From: Denitratimonas yunnanensis (SeqCode)
GTDB lineage: Bacteria; Pseudomonadota; Gammaproteobacteria; Xanthomonadales; Xanthomonadaceae
DNA: 64,000 nt
NCBI GenBank assembly: GCA_026410415.1
Contig: JAPMLR010000002.1
Coordinates: 440,652-504,651, forward strand
Reading direction: 5' to 3'
Shown piece by piece: positions 43,477 to 51,579 of the stretch. The notes under the pieces were generated by a model. It searched no databases, had not been told where the DNA came from, and saw only the letters and a list, made by a program, of their open reading frames with translations. The position numbers and the translations under genes are program-made. How positions within the stretch are numbered: the first letter of the stretch is position 1; each line of letters opens with the position of its first letter.

Positions 43477-43968
43477 TCAGGAATCGAAATTGCCCCGGAA
43501 GATCGACTCGCCGGTACGCGATGCATGTTCGCCCGCTGCAATGGTTTCAGTGCCCTCGAACGACATCGCCATGATGACGTTGGCCGGATCGTGCAGCGGC
43601 TGCTCCGTTGCGCCGGGTGTCTGCTGCGGACCGGGGAGCAGCGAGAACAGCACCGCGAACGCGCCGATGCCGGCGGCCAGCGCGAAGCCGCGCCGCACGA
43701 AGCGTTGCAGCGGGGTGTGGCGTGGCGAGCGGGTCTGGCGGATGTCCTTGGTCAACGCCTCGATATCCGGGCCGAGCGCGGCGACGATGCGGGCGATGTC
43801 CGAGGCAGTGGCGGATGCGGCGACACGATCAAGTGCAGTGGTTTCCTCCACCGGCCAACTGTGCTGCGACAGCGCGGCAGCTATGTCGTCTCCGCTCTGG
43901 TCGGTCAGTGTCTGCATCTGGGTGTGATGGCGATACAGTGCCTTGATTTGCGACTCGTCCATGTTCAT
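43477..43968 (-). CDS. single-pass membrane protein, probable anti-sigma factor
   Basis: 163 residues. A cytoplasmic N-terminal part of about 90 residues, one membrane helix at about 94-113 (GFALAAGIGAFAVLFSLLP) and a short periplasmic tail. It has no zinc-binding HxxxCxxC motif. The call rests on its position: the start overlaps the stop of a sigma-factor gene (ATGA on the minus strand). Function otherwise unknown. Confidence 0.55.
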   Translation of the reverse strand: MNMDESQIKALYRHHTQMQTLTDQSGDDIAAALSQHSWPVEETTALDRVAASATASDIARIVAALGPDIEALTKDIRQTRSPRHTPLQRFVRRGFALAAGIGAFAVLFSLLPGPQQTPGATEQPLHDPANVIMAMSFEGTETIAAGEHASRTGESIFRGNFDS

Positions 43969-44486
43969 TCCTCGAATCCTGCCTCGCGCATTCGCGCTTT
44001 CACTTCATCCAGGCCGCGATAGATCAGCTTGCGTGCGGCATCCAGCGTCAGTCCGCTGAGGTCGGCCGTTTCCTGAAGGCCGAAGCCTTGCAGGTACAGC
44101 TGCAGCGGGCGTCGCCGCCGGGGCGGTATCTGCTCGATGCAGCGGGCGACTTCCTCCACCTTGCGCCGGTCCGCTGCGACGGCATCGGGCCCGGGCAACG
44201 TGTTGCCCAACTCGTAGCCGTCCTCGTCCTCCTCGGGGAGTGGCTCGGCGGCGCGTACTTGTGCTCGCCGTACCGCATCCACGATTGTCGTGGCGACTAC
44301 TCGCTGGATATAGGACGCAGGAAGCTCCGCATTTGGGTCACGTTCGATGGCCTTCCAGAGCCGTATGCGGACCTCCTGCTCCACGTCGTCAGGGTCTATT
44401 CCGTGCAGATTCAATGAGTTGGATGCAATCTGGGCCCTGACTCTGGTGGCGAAGCGCTCCAGCAACTGGTTCAGCTTGTGGTTCAT
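43965..44486 (-). CDS. sigma-70-family (ECF-like) RNA polymerase sigma factor
   Basis: 173 residues. Region 2 with an intact acidic core (GIDPDDVEQEVRIRLWKAI) and SYIQRVVATTIVDAVRRAQ; a linker with many acidic residues (LPEEDEDGYEL); region 4 with a helix-turn-helix (LQLYLQGFGLQETADLSGL, DAARKLIYRGLDEVKARM). Its start overlaps the stop of a glycosyltransferase gene and its stop overlaps the putative anti-sigma gene, so the three are tightly coupled. Confidence 0.82.
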   Translation of the reverse strand: MNHKLNQLLERFATRVRAQIASNSLNLHGIDPDDVEQEVRIRLWKAIERDPNAELPASYIQRVVATTIVDAVRRAQVRAAEPLPEEDEDGYELGNTLPGPDAVAADRRKVEEVARCIEQIPPRRRRPLQLYLQGFGLQETADLSGLTLDAARKLIYRGLDEVKARMREAGFEE

Positions 44487-45496
44487 TTCGGCCTGGTGAC
44501 GGTTACGGCCGTTTGCCAGGGGGTGGCGGTCCGCGCCACTGTGCCACGCGCCGGATGGAAGGTTTCGAGCAGGTACAGGGGGCGCGCCTTGGATTCCATG
44601 TAGAGCCTGCCGAGGTACTCGCCGATGATGCCCAGCGCCATCAACTGCATGCCGCCAAGGAACAGCATCACCGTCATGAGCGAGGGATAGCCCGCCACCG
44701 GATTGCCCCACATCAGCGTCTTGGCAATGATCCACAAGCCGAACCCGAAAGCGACCAGTGCGGTCAGAAGCCCCACGTAGGTCGCCACCCGCAGCGGTGC
44801 GGTGGAGAACGAGGTGATGCCCTCGAGTGCGAAGTTCCAGAGTTTCCAGTAGTTGAACTTGCTGGTGCCGGCATGGCGCGGGTCGCGGCGGTACGGCAGG
44901 GCGGCCTGCTGGAATCCGACCCAGGCGAAGATGCCCTTCATGAAACGCTGCCGCTCGCGCAGGCCGTGCAATGCATCCAGCGCGCGTCGTGACATCAGGC
45001 GGAAATCGCCGGTGTCGGGTGGGATCGGAGTGGCTGAAAGCCACTGCATGACCCGGTAGAAGCCGGCTGCGGTGGCGCGTTTGAGCCAGGTTTCGCCATC
45101 GCGCGCAAGGCGCTGGCCGTAAACCACGTCGAAGCCTTCGCGCCACTTGTCGATGAATTCGGGAATCAGCTCGGGTGGGTCTTGCAGGTCGGCGTCGATC
45201 ACCAGCACGGCATCGGCATCGACATCGACCTGGTCCAGCCCGGCCGTGAGAGCGGCTTCCTTGCCGAAATTGCGCGACAACTTGAGCGCTGCCACGCGTG
45301 CGTCTCCGCGAGCCAGCCCGCAGATCACTTGCCAGGTGGCATCGCGGCTGCCGTCATCCACGTAGAGCACGCCTGCATCCATGTCCAATGCGTCGAGCAC
45401 TGCCGTCAGCCGTGCATGGAACTGCGGCAGAACCAGCGCTTCGTTGTAGGCGGGCACGACGACGGTGAGGGTTTGTCGTGTCGACATGGTGGGCAT
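44483..45496 (-). CDS. GtrB/DPM1-type family 2 glycosyltransferase
   Basis: 337 residues. GT2 domain with VVVPAYNEA, YVDDGSRD, DADLQDPPE (metal-binding DxD) and KLSRNFGKEAALTAG, then two C-terminal membrane helices (about 236-262, 272-298) characteristic of GtrB/ArnC-like enzymes that load a sugar on undecaprenyl phosphate. It would supply a lipid-linked sugar for surface polysaccharide or protein modification. Downstream genes are a sigma/anti-sigma pair, an odd partner. Confidence 0.88.
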   Translation of the reverse strand: MPTMSTRQTLTVVVPAYNEALVLPQFHARLTAVLDALDMDAGVLYVDDGSRDATWQVICGLARGDARVAALKLSRNFGKEAALTAGLDQVDVDADAVLVIDADLQDPPELIPEFIDKWREGFDVVYGQRLARDGETWLKRATAAGFYRVMQWLSATPIPPDTGDFRLMSRRALDALHGLRERQRFMKGIFAWVGFQQAALPYRRDPRHAGTSKFNYWKLWNFALEGITSFSTAPLRVATYVGLLTALVAFGFGLWIIAKTLMWGNPVAGYPSLMTVMLFLGGMQLMALGIIGEYLGRLYMESKARPLYLLETFHPARGTVARTATPWQTAVTVTRPK

Positions 45497-45523
45497 AAGA
45501 ACATTCCTCGAAGGCCGCGCATG

Positions 45524-46249
45524 CTACCGCGCCGGTTCGCCAACGCCACAGCACTCGTGCAGCCAGGCTGGGCCACCGAGCTGGTTCACCTGGCGATTGA
45601 TCCAGACGCGCCGTTGTAATTGATAAGGGGTTGGCGCATCGATCCGATAGCGCTTGGGATTGGGGAGAACCGCTGCCAAAGCAGCGGATTGGCGAGCATC
45701 CAGCTGTATCGCCGGGATGCCGTAATAATGCTGCGCTGCCGCTTCAGCGCCGTAGATGCCGTCGCCGAATTCGGCGATGTTGACATGGACTTCCAGGATG
45801 CGCCGCTTGGGCCAGAGCAGTTCGATGGCGATGGTGTAGTACGCCTCCAGGCCCTTGCGCAGCCAGCTTCGCCCGCTCCACAGGAAAAGGTTCTTGGCGA
45901 CCTGCTGGCTGATCGTACTGGCGCCGCGCGTCCGGCTGCCTTCGGTGCGTTCGGCGATGGCGGTCGAGATGGCGTCCAGATCGAAGCCGTGATGCGACGG
46001 GAAATTCTGGTCCTCGGCAGCCACCACGGCGATCGGGAGCTGGGGCGAGATCGCGTCCAGATCCATCCAGTGATGGCGCAGCGAAAACCCGGGCACGTCG
46101 CGCATCTCCCATTGGCGCGCCAGCATGAAGGCGGTGCGGGGAGGGTCGATGAAGCGCAGTGCTGCAACCGGAACGAGACTGGTGACGAACAGGGCCGCTG
46201 CCACGAGCAGCAGGCGCCGGAGCCAGCGTCTCCGGGGCGGGCGGCTCAT
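45524..46249 (-). CDS. mtgA: monofunctional peptidoglycan transglycosylase
   Basis: 241 residues from ATG 46249 (MSRPPRRRWLRRL). One membrane helix (about 12-32), then a GT51 domain: catalytic AAEDQNFPSHHGFD, GASTISQQVAKNLFLW, RKGLEAYYTIAIELLWPKRRILE marked by its first and last residues, and NIAEFGDGIYGAEAAA. It polymerises lipid II without a transpeptidase domain. Divergent from hslO. Confidence 0.93.
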   Translation of the reverse strand: MSRPPRRRWLRRLLLVAAALFVTSLVPVAALRFIDPPRTAFMLARQWEMRDVPGFSLRHHWMDLDAISPQLPIAVVAAEDQNFPSHHGFDLDAISTAIAERTEGSRTRGASTISQQVAKNLFLWSGRSWLRKGLEAYYTIAIELLWPKRRILEVHVNIAEFGDGIYGAEAAAQHYYGIPAIQLDARQSAALAAVLPNPKRYRIDAPTPYQLQRRVWINRQVNQLGGPAWLHECCGVGEPAR

Positions 46250-46326
46250 CGATGACCTCGCGCGGGCAGCTTGAAGCCGGGGTGGTGCATCGCCATAGTG
46301 GGTTTCCCTTACGCCAAGCTGCCGCA

Positions 46327-47223
46327 ATGTCGCATTCTCCCGTCCGCCACGATGATGTCCTCCACCGTTTCCTGATCGAAGGTGCCAGCGTGCGAGGCGT
46401 GCTGGTAAGGCTTTCGGAAAGCTGGCGCACGATCCGCAGCAGTGCCGATTATCCCCCGGATGTGTCGGATTTCCTCGCTCAGGCCAGTGCGGCAGTCGCC
46501 CTGTTCGGTGGCCACACCAAGGTGGAGGGACGCCTGTCGTTGCAGCTCAGGGGGCCTGAGTATTTGCGCACGGTGTTCGCGGAATACCGGCATCCGGGCT
46601 TGCTGCGCGGGTTGGCGCATTGGCGGGAGCCCATGCCCGTGCCCTTGGCATTGCGGGGTATGGGCAGTGATGCACTGCTGGCGATGACGGTCGAAACCCA
46701 GCCGCCGGGCCAATCCGAGCCGGTGCGTTACCAGGGACTGGTCGATCTGGATGCCGATTCGCTGGCCAAGGCTTGCGAGAATTATTTCTCCCGCTCCGAA
46801 CAGTTGCCTACACGCCTGATCCTCGCCCGGCATGAGGATCGCGCTGCCGGCATCCTGCTGCAGATCTTGCCCGGCCAGGCACACGATGCCGATGCCTGGG
46901 TACGAGTGCAGGCTCTGCTGGATACCCTGAGCCAGGATGAACTCTTCGACCTGCCTGCCGAAACCCTGCTGTACCGACTGTTCCATGAAGATGGCGTGCG
47001 CCTTCTGGCCGAACAGTCGCTCCGCTTTGGCTGTACCTGCACACGCGAACGTGTGGAGCAGGTGCTCCGAGGCATCGGGGAAGAGGAGGCGCTGGCAGCG
47101 ATCGAGGGTGATGCGGCGCAGGTCACCTGCGAGTTCTGCGGGCACGGCTATCGTTTTGATCGGGTCGATATCGCCGGCCTGTTTGCCCGGCAGTCCGTGC
47201 CTTCGAACGAAACACCACAATAG
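46327..47223 (+). CDS. hslO: redox-regulated chaperone Hsp33
   Basis: 298 residues. The C-terminal zinc/redox centre is complete: C236 and C238 (FGCTCTRERV) and C268 and C271 (CEFCGHGYRFD). The N-terminal holdase domain has VKVEGRLSLQ-like KVEGRLSLQL and LPTRLILA. Under oxidation zinc is released and the chaperone becomes active. 6 bases separate its stop from the convergent GGDEF-EAL gene. Confidence 0.95.
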   Translation: MSHSPVRHDDVLHRFLIEGASVRGVLVRLSESWRTIRSSADYPPDVSDFLAQASAAVALFGGHTKVEGRLSLQLRGPEYLRTVFAEYRHPGLLRGLAHWREPMPVPLALRGMGSDALLAMTVETQPPGQSEPVRYQGLVDLDADSLAKACENYFSRSEQLPTRLILARHEDRAAGILLQILPGQAHDADAWVRVQALLDTLSQDELFDLPAETLLYRLFHEDGVRLLAEQSLRFGCTCTRERVEQVLRGIGEEEALAAIEGDAAQVTCEFCGHGYRFDRVDIAGLFARQSVPSNETPQ

Positions 47224-47229
47224 CTGCCT

Positions 47230-50196
47230 TCAGCGTGCCGCCAGCCCTGCCGCCAACAGGCTGTGCACCGAGGCTGGCCGAGCCAGCAGGAAGCCCTGGC
47301 CGCACACGCTTCCAAGTTTCTTCACCTGGTCGAGCTGGGCTTGGGTCTCGATCCCTTCGGCGATCACTTCCAGCCCCAGTTCCGCGCCCAGCGCATGGAT
47401 TGCGCGCATCACGGTGGGTGAATTGCCGGGGGCATCGCTGTCGAGCGGCGCGATGAACGAGCGGTCGATCTTGAGTGCCTGCAGTGGGAACTGGTGCAGG
47501 TAGCTCAGCGAGGAATAGCCGGTACCGAAATCGTCCAGCGCCACGGAAATGCCGTAACTGCCCAAGCGCTCCATCAGTGCCCGGCTTTGCACCGGGTCTT
47601 CCAGCAGCACGCTTTCGGTGACTTCGATGCGCAGTTGTGCAGGATTGAAGCCGGCAGCATCTAGTCGTTGCAGCAGCGTGTCGACGAACTGTACCGAGCG
47701 CAGGTGGCGGGCGCCGACGTTGATGCCCAGGTAGGCATGCGAGCCCAGCAATGCCTCGGTCTGGGCGAAGGCGCTGTCGTAGACCTGCCAGTCGATGGCC
47801 TCCACCATCCCGGATTCCTCGGCCTGGCCCAGGAACTCTCCCGGAGCGATCAGTCCGTATTGTGGATGCCGCCAACGCAGCAACGCTTCGAAGCCCATCA
47901 CCTTGCCGCTGTGCAGATCGAAGATCGGCTGGAACAGCGGCTCGAATTCGCGTCGCGCCAGTGCACGGCGAAGGTTGCTCTCCAGTTCCATCTGCAACAG
48001 CACCTGACGGCGCAGGGTCTCGTCGAAGATCTCGTAGCGGCGCCGGCCATTGGCCTTGGCCCGGTACAGCGCCACGTCGGCATCGCGCAGCAGTTCCTCG
48101 GCGGTGCGATAGTGCGGCTGCGCGAAGGTGATGCCGATGCTGGCCGAGCTGTAGATATCCTTGCCGGCAATGCGCAGGGGCTCTTCCAGCGCGTCGATGA
48201 TGTCGCGAGCGATGGCCGGTGCCTGCTGCGATGCATCGGATGTTTCCAGCAGGACCGCAAATTCATCGCCACCCAGACGCGCGATCATGGCCTCCTCGGG
48301 GAGTCGGGCGCGGATACGCCCCCCGGCGGCCTTGAGCAGTTCATCGCCGACCAGATGGCCGACTGAATCGTTGACCACCTTGAAACGGTCCAGATCCAGG
48401 AACAGCACCGCAAAGACGGCGCTCCGGTCGCGCCGGTAGCGTTCCAGTGCCTGCCCCATGCGATCCAGCAGCAAACTGCGGTTGGGCAGGCCGGTGAGGG
48501 CGTCGTGCAGCGCGGCGTGGCGCAGGCGGCGTTCGGCGCGTTCGCGCTCCGCGATCTGGTTGCGCAGGGCTTCGTTGATCGAGGCCAGCGCCTCGGTTCG
48601 CTCGCGCACGCGCTGCTCCAGCACGGCATTGGCTTCGCGCAGGAAGTCTGCCTGCTGCTTGCGTTGCAGGGCATTGGCGATGTGGTAGGAAACGAAGGTC
48701 AGGATGTCCTGATCGCGCTGGCTGTAGGTGTGGGTGTCGTCATAGCTCTGCGTGGCCATCACTCCGACGGTGCGGTTGTCGTAGATCAGCGGCACGCCGA
48801 GCCAGGTGGCCGACATGGTGCCGTGCGAGCGCAGTTCGCCTTGCCGTTCCAGCGATTCGATCACCGCACGGCTTGCAAGCAACGCCTGGCCGGTGCGCAG
48901 CACATACTCGGTCAATCCGTGCCCCACCGTGCGTGATTTGCGTACCCGGTCGCGCTCGTCCACCGAATAGGGGAAGTCGAGCTGTTCCCCATCCTCGGAC
49001 AACAGGGCGATGTAGAAATTGCGTGCGTGGATCAGTTCGCCGATTACCGCATGAAGCGAAGCGTAAAAGGCTTCCAGACTGCCACTGGTGGATCCCAGCT
49101 CGGCGATCCGGAACAAGGCCGCCTGAAGCTTTTCGGCACGCTCGCGCTCGCGGACCTGTGCACGCAGCGCGCGGTTGGCGGCGTTGAGTTCCTCGGTACG
49201 CTCATGCACGCGGCGTTCCAGCTCCTCATGCGTGCGGAGCCGATCGAGCGCGGTGGCTACGTGCTGTGCGACGAAGTTCAGCAGCGCGCGCTCCTTTTCG
49301 CCATAACGGCGTGCACGGTCGTAGCTCTGTACAACCAGTACACCGATCACTTCGGTGTCGCGCATCATCGGCACGCCCAGCCAAGCCTCGCTCTGGGGGC
49401 CGAAGCCACCGGGTTTTAGGCCGTTCTCGCGCAGCAACTCGTCCGACGGTCCCATCATGGTCTTGCCGGTGCGCAGTGCATGCAGGGTCAGCGATCCCTC
49501 CCATTCGTCGACGGATGAGGCTTGGCCGACCGGCGGATCCTCGTCCACCGAGTCCCGGAAGTAGGGCAAACGCACGAGCTGATGCTGGGCATCGTAGAGC
49601 GCGATGTAGAAGTTTTCGGCATACATCAGTCCGGCGACGATGCCGTGGATGGTGGCGAGCACCTCGTCCATGTCGCGCCCGCCACTGGCAAGGTCGGCGA
49701 TCATGTAGAGCGCCCGTTGCAGCCGCTCGGCTTCGGCCAGCTGCTCCATCGCCCGACTCAGTCGCTCCAGTTCGAGCGCGCCGGGAAGACGTTGCGCGAA
49801 CAGGCTTGCCGCGCTGCCCATGGCATCACGCACCGTGTCATCCACGCTTTGGCGGAACTGGCAGATCAGCACGCCAAGGCATTGACCGGCATCGCACAGG
49901 TCCATTGCCAGCCAGACACCGCGATGCAGTGCCGCATCACCGCGCCAGCGCGCCTGGGCCAGGGCATCGGCAGCCTCTCGATCCAGTTCACCGGCCTCGG
50001 CAAGCCACTGCAGCCCGCCCGCCTCGTCGGCCACGTAAAGAGCATGGCCGCGAACACCCAGACGCGACTGCGACCAGATCAGCAACGAGTCGAGCAGGGA
50101 GCGTACTCGATTGCCTGAAAGCAACAGCTCGGCACGCGGTACGTCCGTGCGTCGCGTGATCCCTTCAGTGGCGGTGGTGGCTTCGCCCTGCTGCAT
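47230..50196 (-). CDS. GAF-GAF-GGDEF-EAL cyclic di-GMP protein
   Basis: 988 residues from ATG 50196 (MQQGEATTATEG); a longer frame to 50403 lacks domain character. Order: a degenerate sensor at about 30-140, two GAF-type domains at about 150-320 and 350-510 (each with a SxxWLGVPM/L and GVLVVQSYD-like core), coiled-coil links, GGDEF (ARLGGDEFAVLLE near 642) and EAL (MGFEALLRWRHP near 768). Both catalytic sets look intact: the GGDEF loop, and for EAL the E, N, E, DDFGTGYSS, K and AEGIET residues. It may both make and degrade c-di-GMP, with one activity dominant. Soluble, no membrane segment. Confidence 0.9.
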   Translation of the reverse strand: MQQGEATTATEGITRRTDVPRAELLLSGNRVRSLLDSLLIWSQSRLGVRGHALYVADEAGGLQWLAEAGELDREAADALAQARWRGDAALHRGVWLAMDLCDAGQCLGVLICQFRQSVDDTVRDAMGSAASLFAQRLPGALELERLSRAMEQLAEAERLQRALYMIADLASGGRDMDEVLATIHGIVAGLMYAENFYIALYDAQHQLVRLPYFRDSVDEDPPVGQASSVDEWEGSLTLHALRTGKTMMGPSDELLRENGLKPGGFGPQSEAWLGVPMMRDTEVIGVLVVQSYDRARRYGEKERALLNFVAQHVATALDRLRTHEELERRVHERTEELNAANRALRAQVRERERAEKLQAALFRIAELGSTSGSLEAFYASLHAVIGELIHARNFYIALLSEDGEQLDFPYSVDERDRVRKSRTVGHGLTEYVLRTGQALLASRAVIESLERQGELRSHGTMSATWLGVPLIYDNRTVGVMATQSYDDTHTYSQRDQDILTFVSYHIANALQRKQQADFLREANAVLEQRVRERTEALASINEALRNQIAERERAERRLRHAALHDALTGLPNRSLLLDRMGQALERYRRDRSAVFAVLFLDLDRFKVVNDSVGHLVGDELLKAAGGRIRARLPEEAMIARLGGDEFAVLLETSDASQQAPAIARDIIDALEEPLRIAGKDIYSSASIGITFAQPHYRTAEELLRDADVALYRAKANGRRRYEIFDETLRRQVLLQMELESNLRRALARREFEPLFQPIFDLHSGKVMGFEALLRWRHPQYGLIAPGEFLGQAEESGMVEAIDWQVYDSAFAQTEALLGSHAYLGINVGARHLRSVQFVDTLLQRLDAAGFNPAQLRIEVTESVLLEDPVQSRALMERLGSYGISVALDDFGTGYSSLSYLHQFPLQALKIDRSFIAPLDSDAPGNSPTVMRAIHALGAELGLEVIAEGIETQAQLDQVKKLGSVCGQGFLLARPASVHSLLAAGLAAR

Positions 50197-50447
50197 CGGC
50201 TCTCGGTAACGGTTGGCTGGGGGCTGTTGCCGGGTATCGGGCAGGGACCTCGGCGCCCTGATGCCGCAGTACCGCCAGCTCTCCGTGTGTTCCGGGATCC
50301 GGTTTCCGGCGTCGGGACAGGCCGCACGCGCCCAATTGCACGACATCTCCGGACAGTGTCGCGGTTGCAATCTCCGCTGTCCATCGCCTGAATCGGAGGT
50401 CAATCACAATTCTGCAGGCGGTGCGCGAGATACCGGCCAGAAACAAT
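50197..50447. other. 5' leader/promoter region of the GGDEF-EAL gene
   Basis: No gene is supported here. The region should hold the minus-strand promoter of the c-di-GMP gene. No confident hexamers were found on that strand. Confidence 0.3.
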
Positions 50448-50476
50448 TGTTAAATCAGGGTAAAAATCCTAGAATC
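50448..50476 (+). promoter_or_regulatory. sigma-70 promoter of the outer-membrane-like gene
   Basis: TTGTTA (50448-50453) and TAGAAT (50471-50476) are separated by exactly 17 bases in a locally AT-rich stretch. Transcription would start near 50483, 61 bases before the ATG at 50544. Confidence 0.6.
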
Positions 50477-50484
50477 GGCACCAC

Positions 50485-50501
50485 GTCACGCCGCGTGACG
50501 C
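50485..50501. promoter_or_regulatory. 17-base palindrome at the transcription start
   Basis: CGTCACGCCGCGTGACG is a perfect inverted repeat of 8 bases around one central base. It begins about where transcription from the adjacent sigma-70 promoter should start, a typical operator position. GTGAC half-sites could bind a dimeric regulator of the CRP/FNR or GntR kind; this is inference. Confidence 0.4.
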
Positions 50502-50543
50502 GGTTACGGAACCTCCTCCGCTTCCCGTAGTCCAATTTCGATC

Positions 50544-51566
50544 ATGTCGCCGATCTCCGTCCCGTTCCTGAAGCCGCTGCGCCGCCTGTCTCTGGTGACG
50601 GCCTGTGCGCTGGCGTGTGCATGGAGTGTGCAGGCTCAGCCGGGAGCGGTGCTGGCAGGGGCCGACACCGATACGCAAGTGTTGCCGGTGTGGAACACCA
50701 GCAGCGGGCGGGTCGAGGCACTTCTGCTGCTTTCTCCGGATGCCGACGAGAACGGTCCGCTGGATCGCCTGTTCCCACGCGAGTCGGCGCTGCCTGGCAT
50801 GGGTCTGAACATGACGCTGGATGGTGGCAGCCGCCTGAGCGGGACGCTCCAGCCTGAGGCCAATACCGGCTTGGCCCTGCTCTGCAATCAGGGCATCCAT
50901 GTGGCAATGACGCTGGGGCCGCTCGGGCAGCAGTGCCTGCTTGCGCAGGTGGGTGGGCAAGGCGACATCCTGCTGCCTGCCAGTCGCGATCTCGGGGTGG
51001 CGCTTGACGCGAAATGGCGCTCCGCCAGTGGTGGCCTGGACCTGAGTTTCGGTCTGTCCTGGCTGGATACGCCGCTGCGCGGTAGCGATCCTCTGCCGTT
51101 GCCAGGTCTGGGCGCGATGCCACCCTATGTTTCCATCTTGCCATCGCTGCAGCCGGCGGTGCTGGGTGACCTGAGTCTGCGCGAAGTGCATTGGAAAGGC
51201 AGCCTCGCCCTCGGCGCCCAACGGTGGCTGTCGCTGGGTGGCAGTGTCGGGACGCAGGAACTGGCGTTTCTGTCCGGCGTGGCGCAACGCTGGGACACGA
51301 CAACGATCACGTTCGGGCTGGGCTATCGTGGTTTCACCGGTCGCCTCACCGGTCGTCTGATCGAGCTGCCACAAGGGCAGGGCAATTTCAGCGGACTGGA
51401 TCTGGGAGTGACATGGCGCACTCCATGGCAGGGGGAGCTCAGCTTCGGCGCACAGAACCTCCTCGACAAGACGCCCGATACCAGCCAGTGGCCGTTGCGT
51501 GACCTGCCGGCGATCGAAGTGCCGGGCGGGCGCACGCCCTACGTGCGCTACAAGCAGGACCTGTAA
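50544..51566 (+). CDS. secreted, probably outer-membrane beta-barrel protein of unknown family
   Basis: 340 residues. Signal peptide to about residue 31 (WSVQA-QP). The mature part is made of alternating strands of 8-12 residues, dense in the second half (SLALGAQRWLSLGGSVG, TTITFGLGYRGFTGRLTGRL, LDLGVTWRTPWQGELSFGAQ), and ends PYVRYKQDL, close to the aromatic-end rule of barrel proteins. Two cysteines (LLCNQG, QQCLLAQ) may form a disulfide in a loop. I do not recognise the family. It sits alone between the GGDEF-EAL gene and plsB. Confidence 0.6.
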   Translation: MSPISVPFLKPLRRLSLVTACALACAWSVQAQPGAVLAGADTDTQVLPVWNTSSGRVEALLLLSPDADENGPLDRLFPRESALPGMGLNMTLDGGSRLSGTLQPEANTGLALLCNQGIHVAMTLGPLGQQCLLAQVGGQGDILLPASRDLGVALDAKWRSASGGLDLSFGLSWLDTPLRGSDPLPLPGLGAMPPYVSILPSLQPAVLGDLSLREVHWKGSLALGAQRWLSLGGSVGTQELAFLSGVAQRWDTTTITFGLGYRGFTGRLTGRLIELPQGQGNFSGLDLGVTWRTPWQGELSFGAQNLLDKTPDTSQWPLRDLPAIEVPGGRTPYVRYKQDL

Positions 51567-51579
51567 CGCAGCAAAGGCC

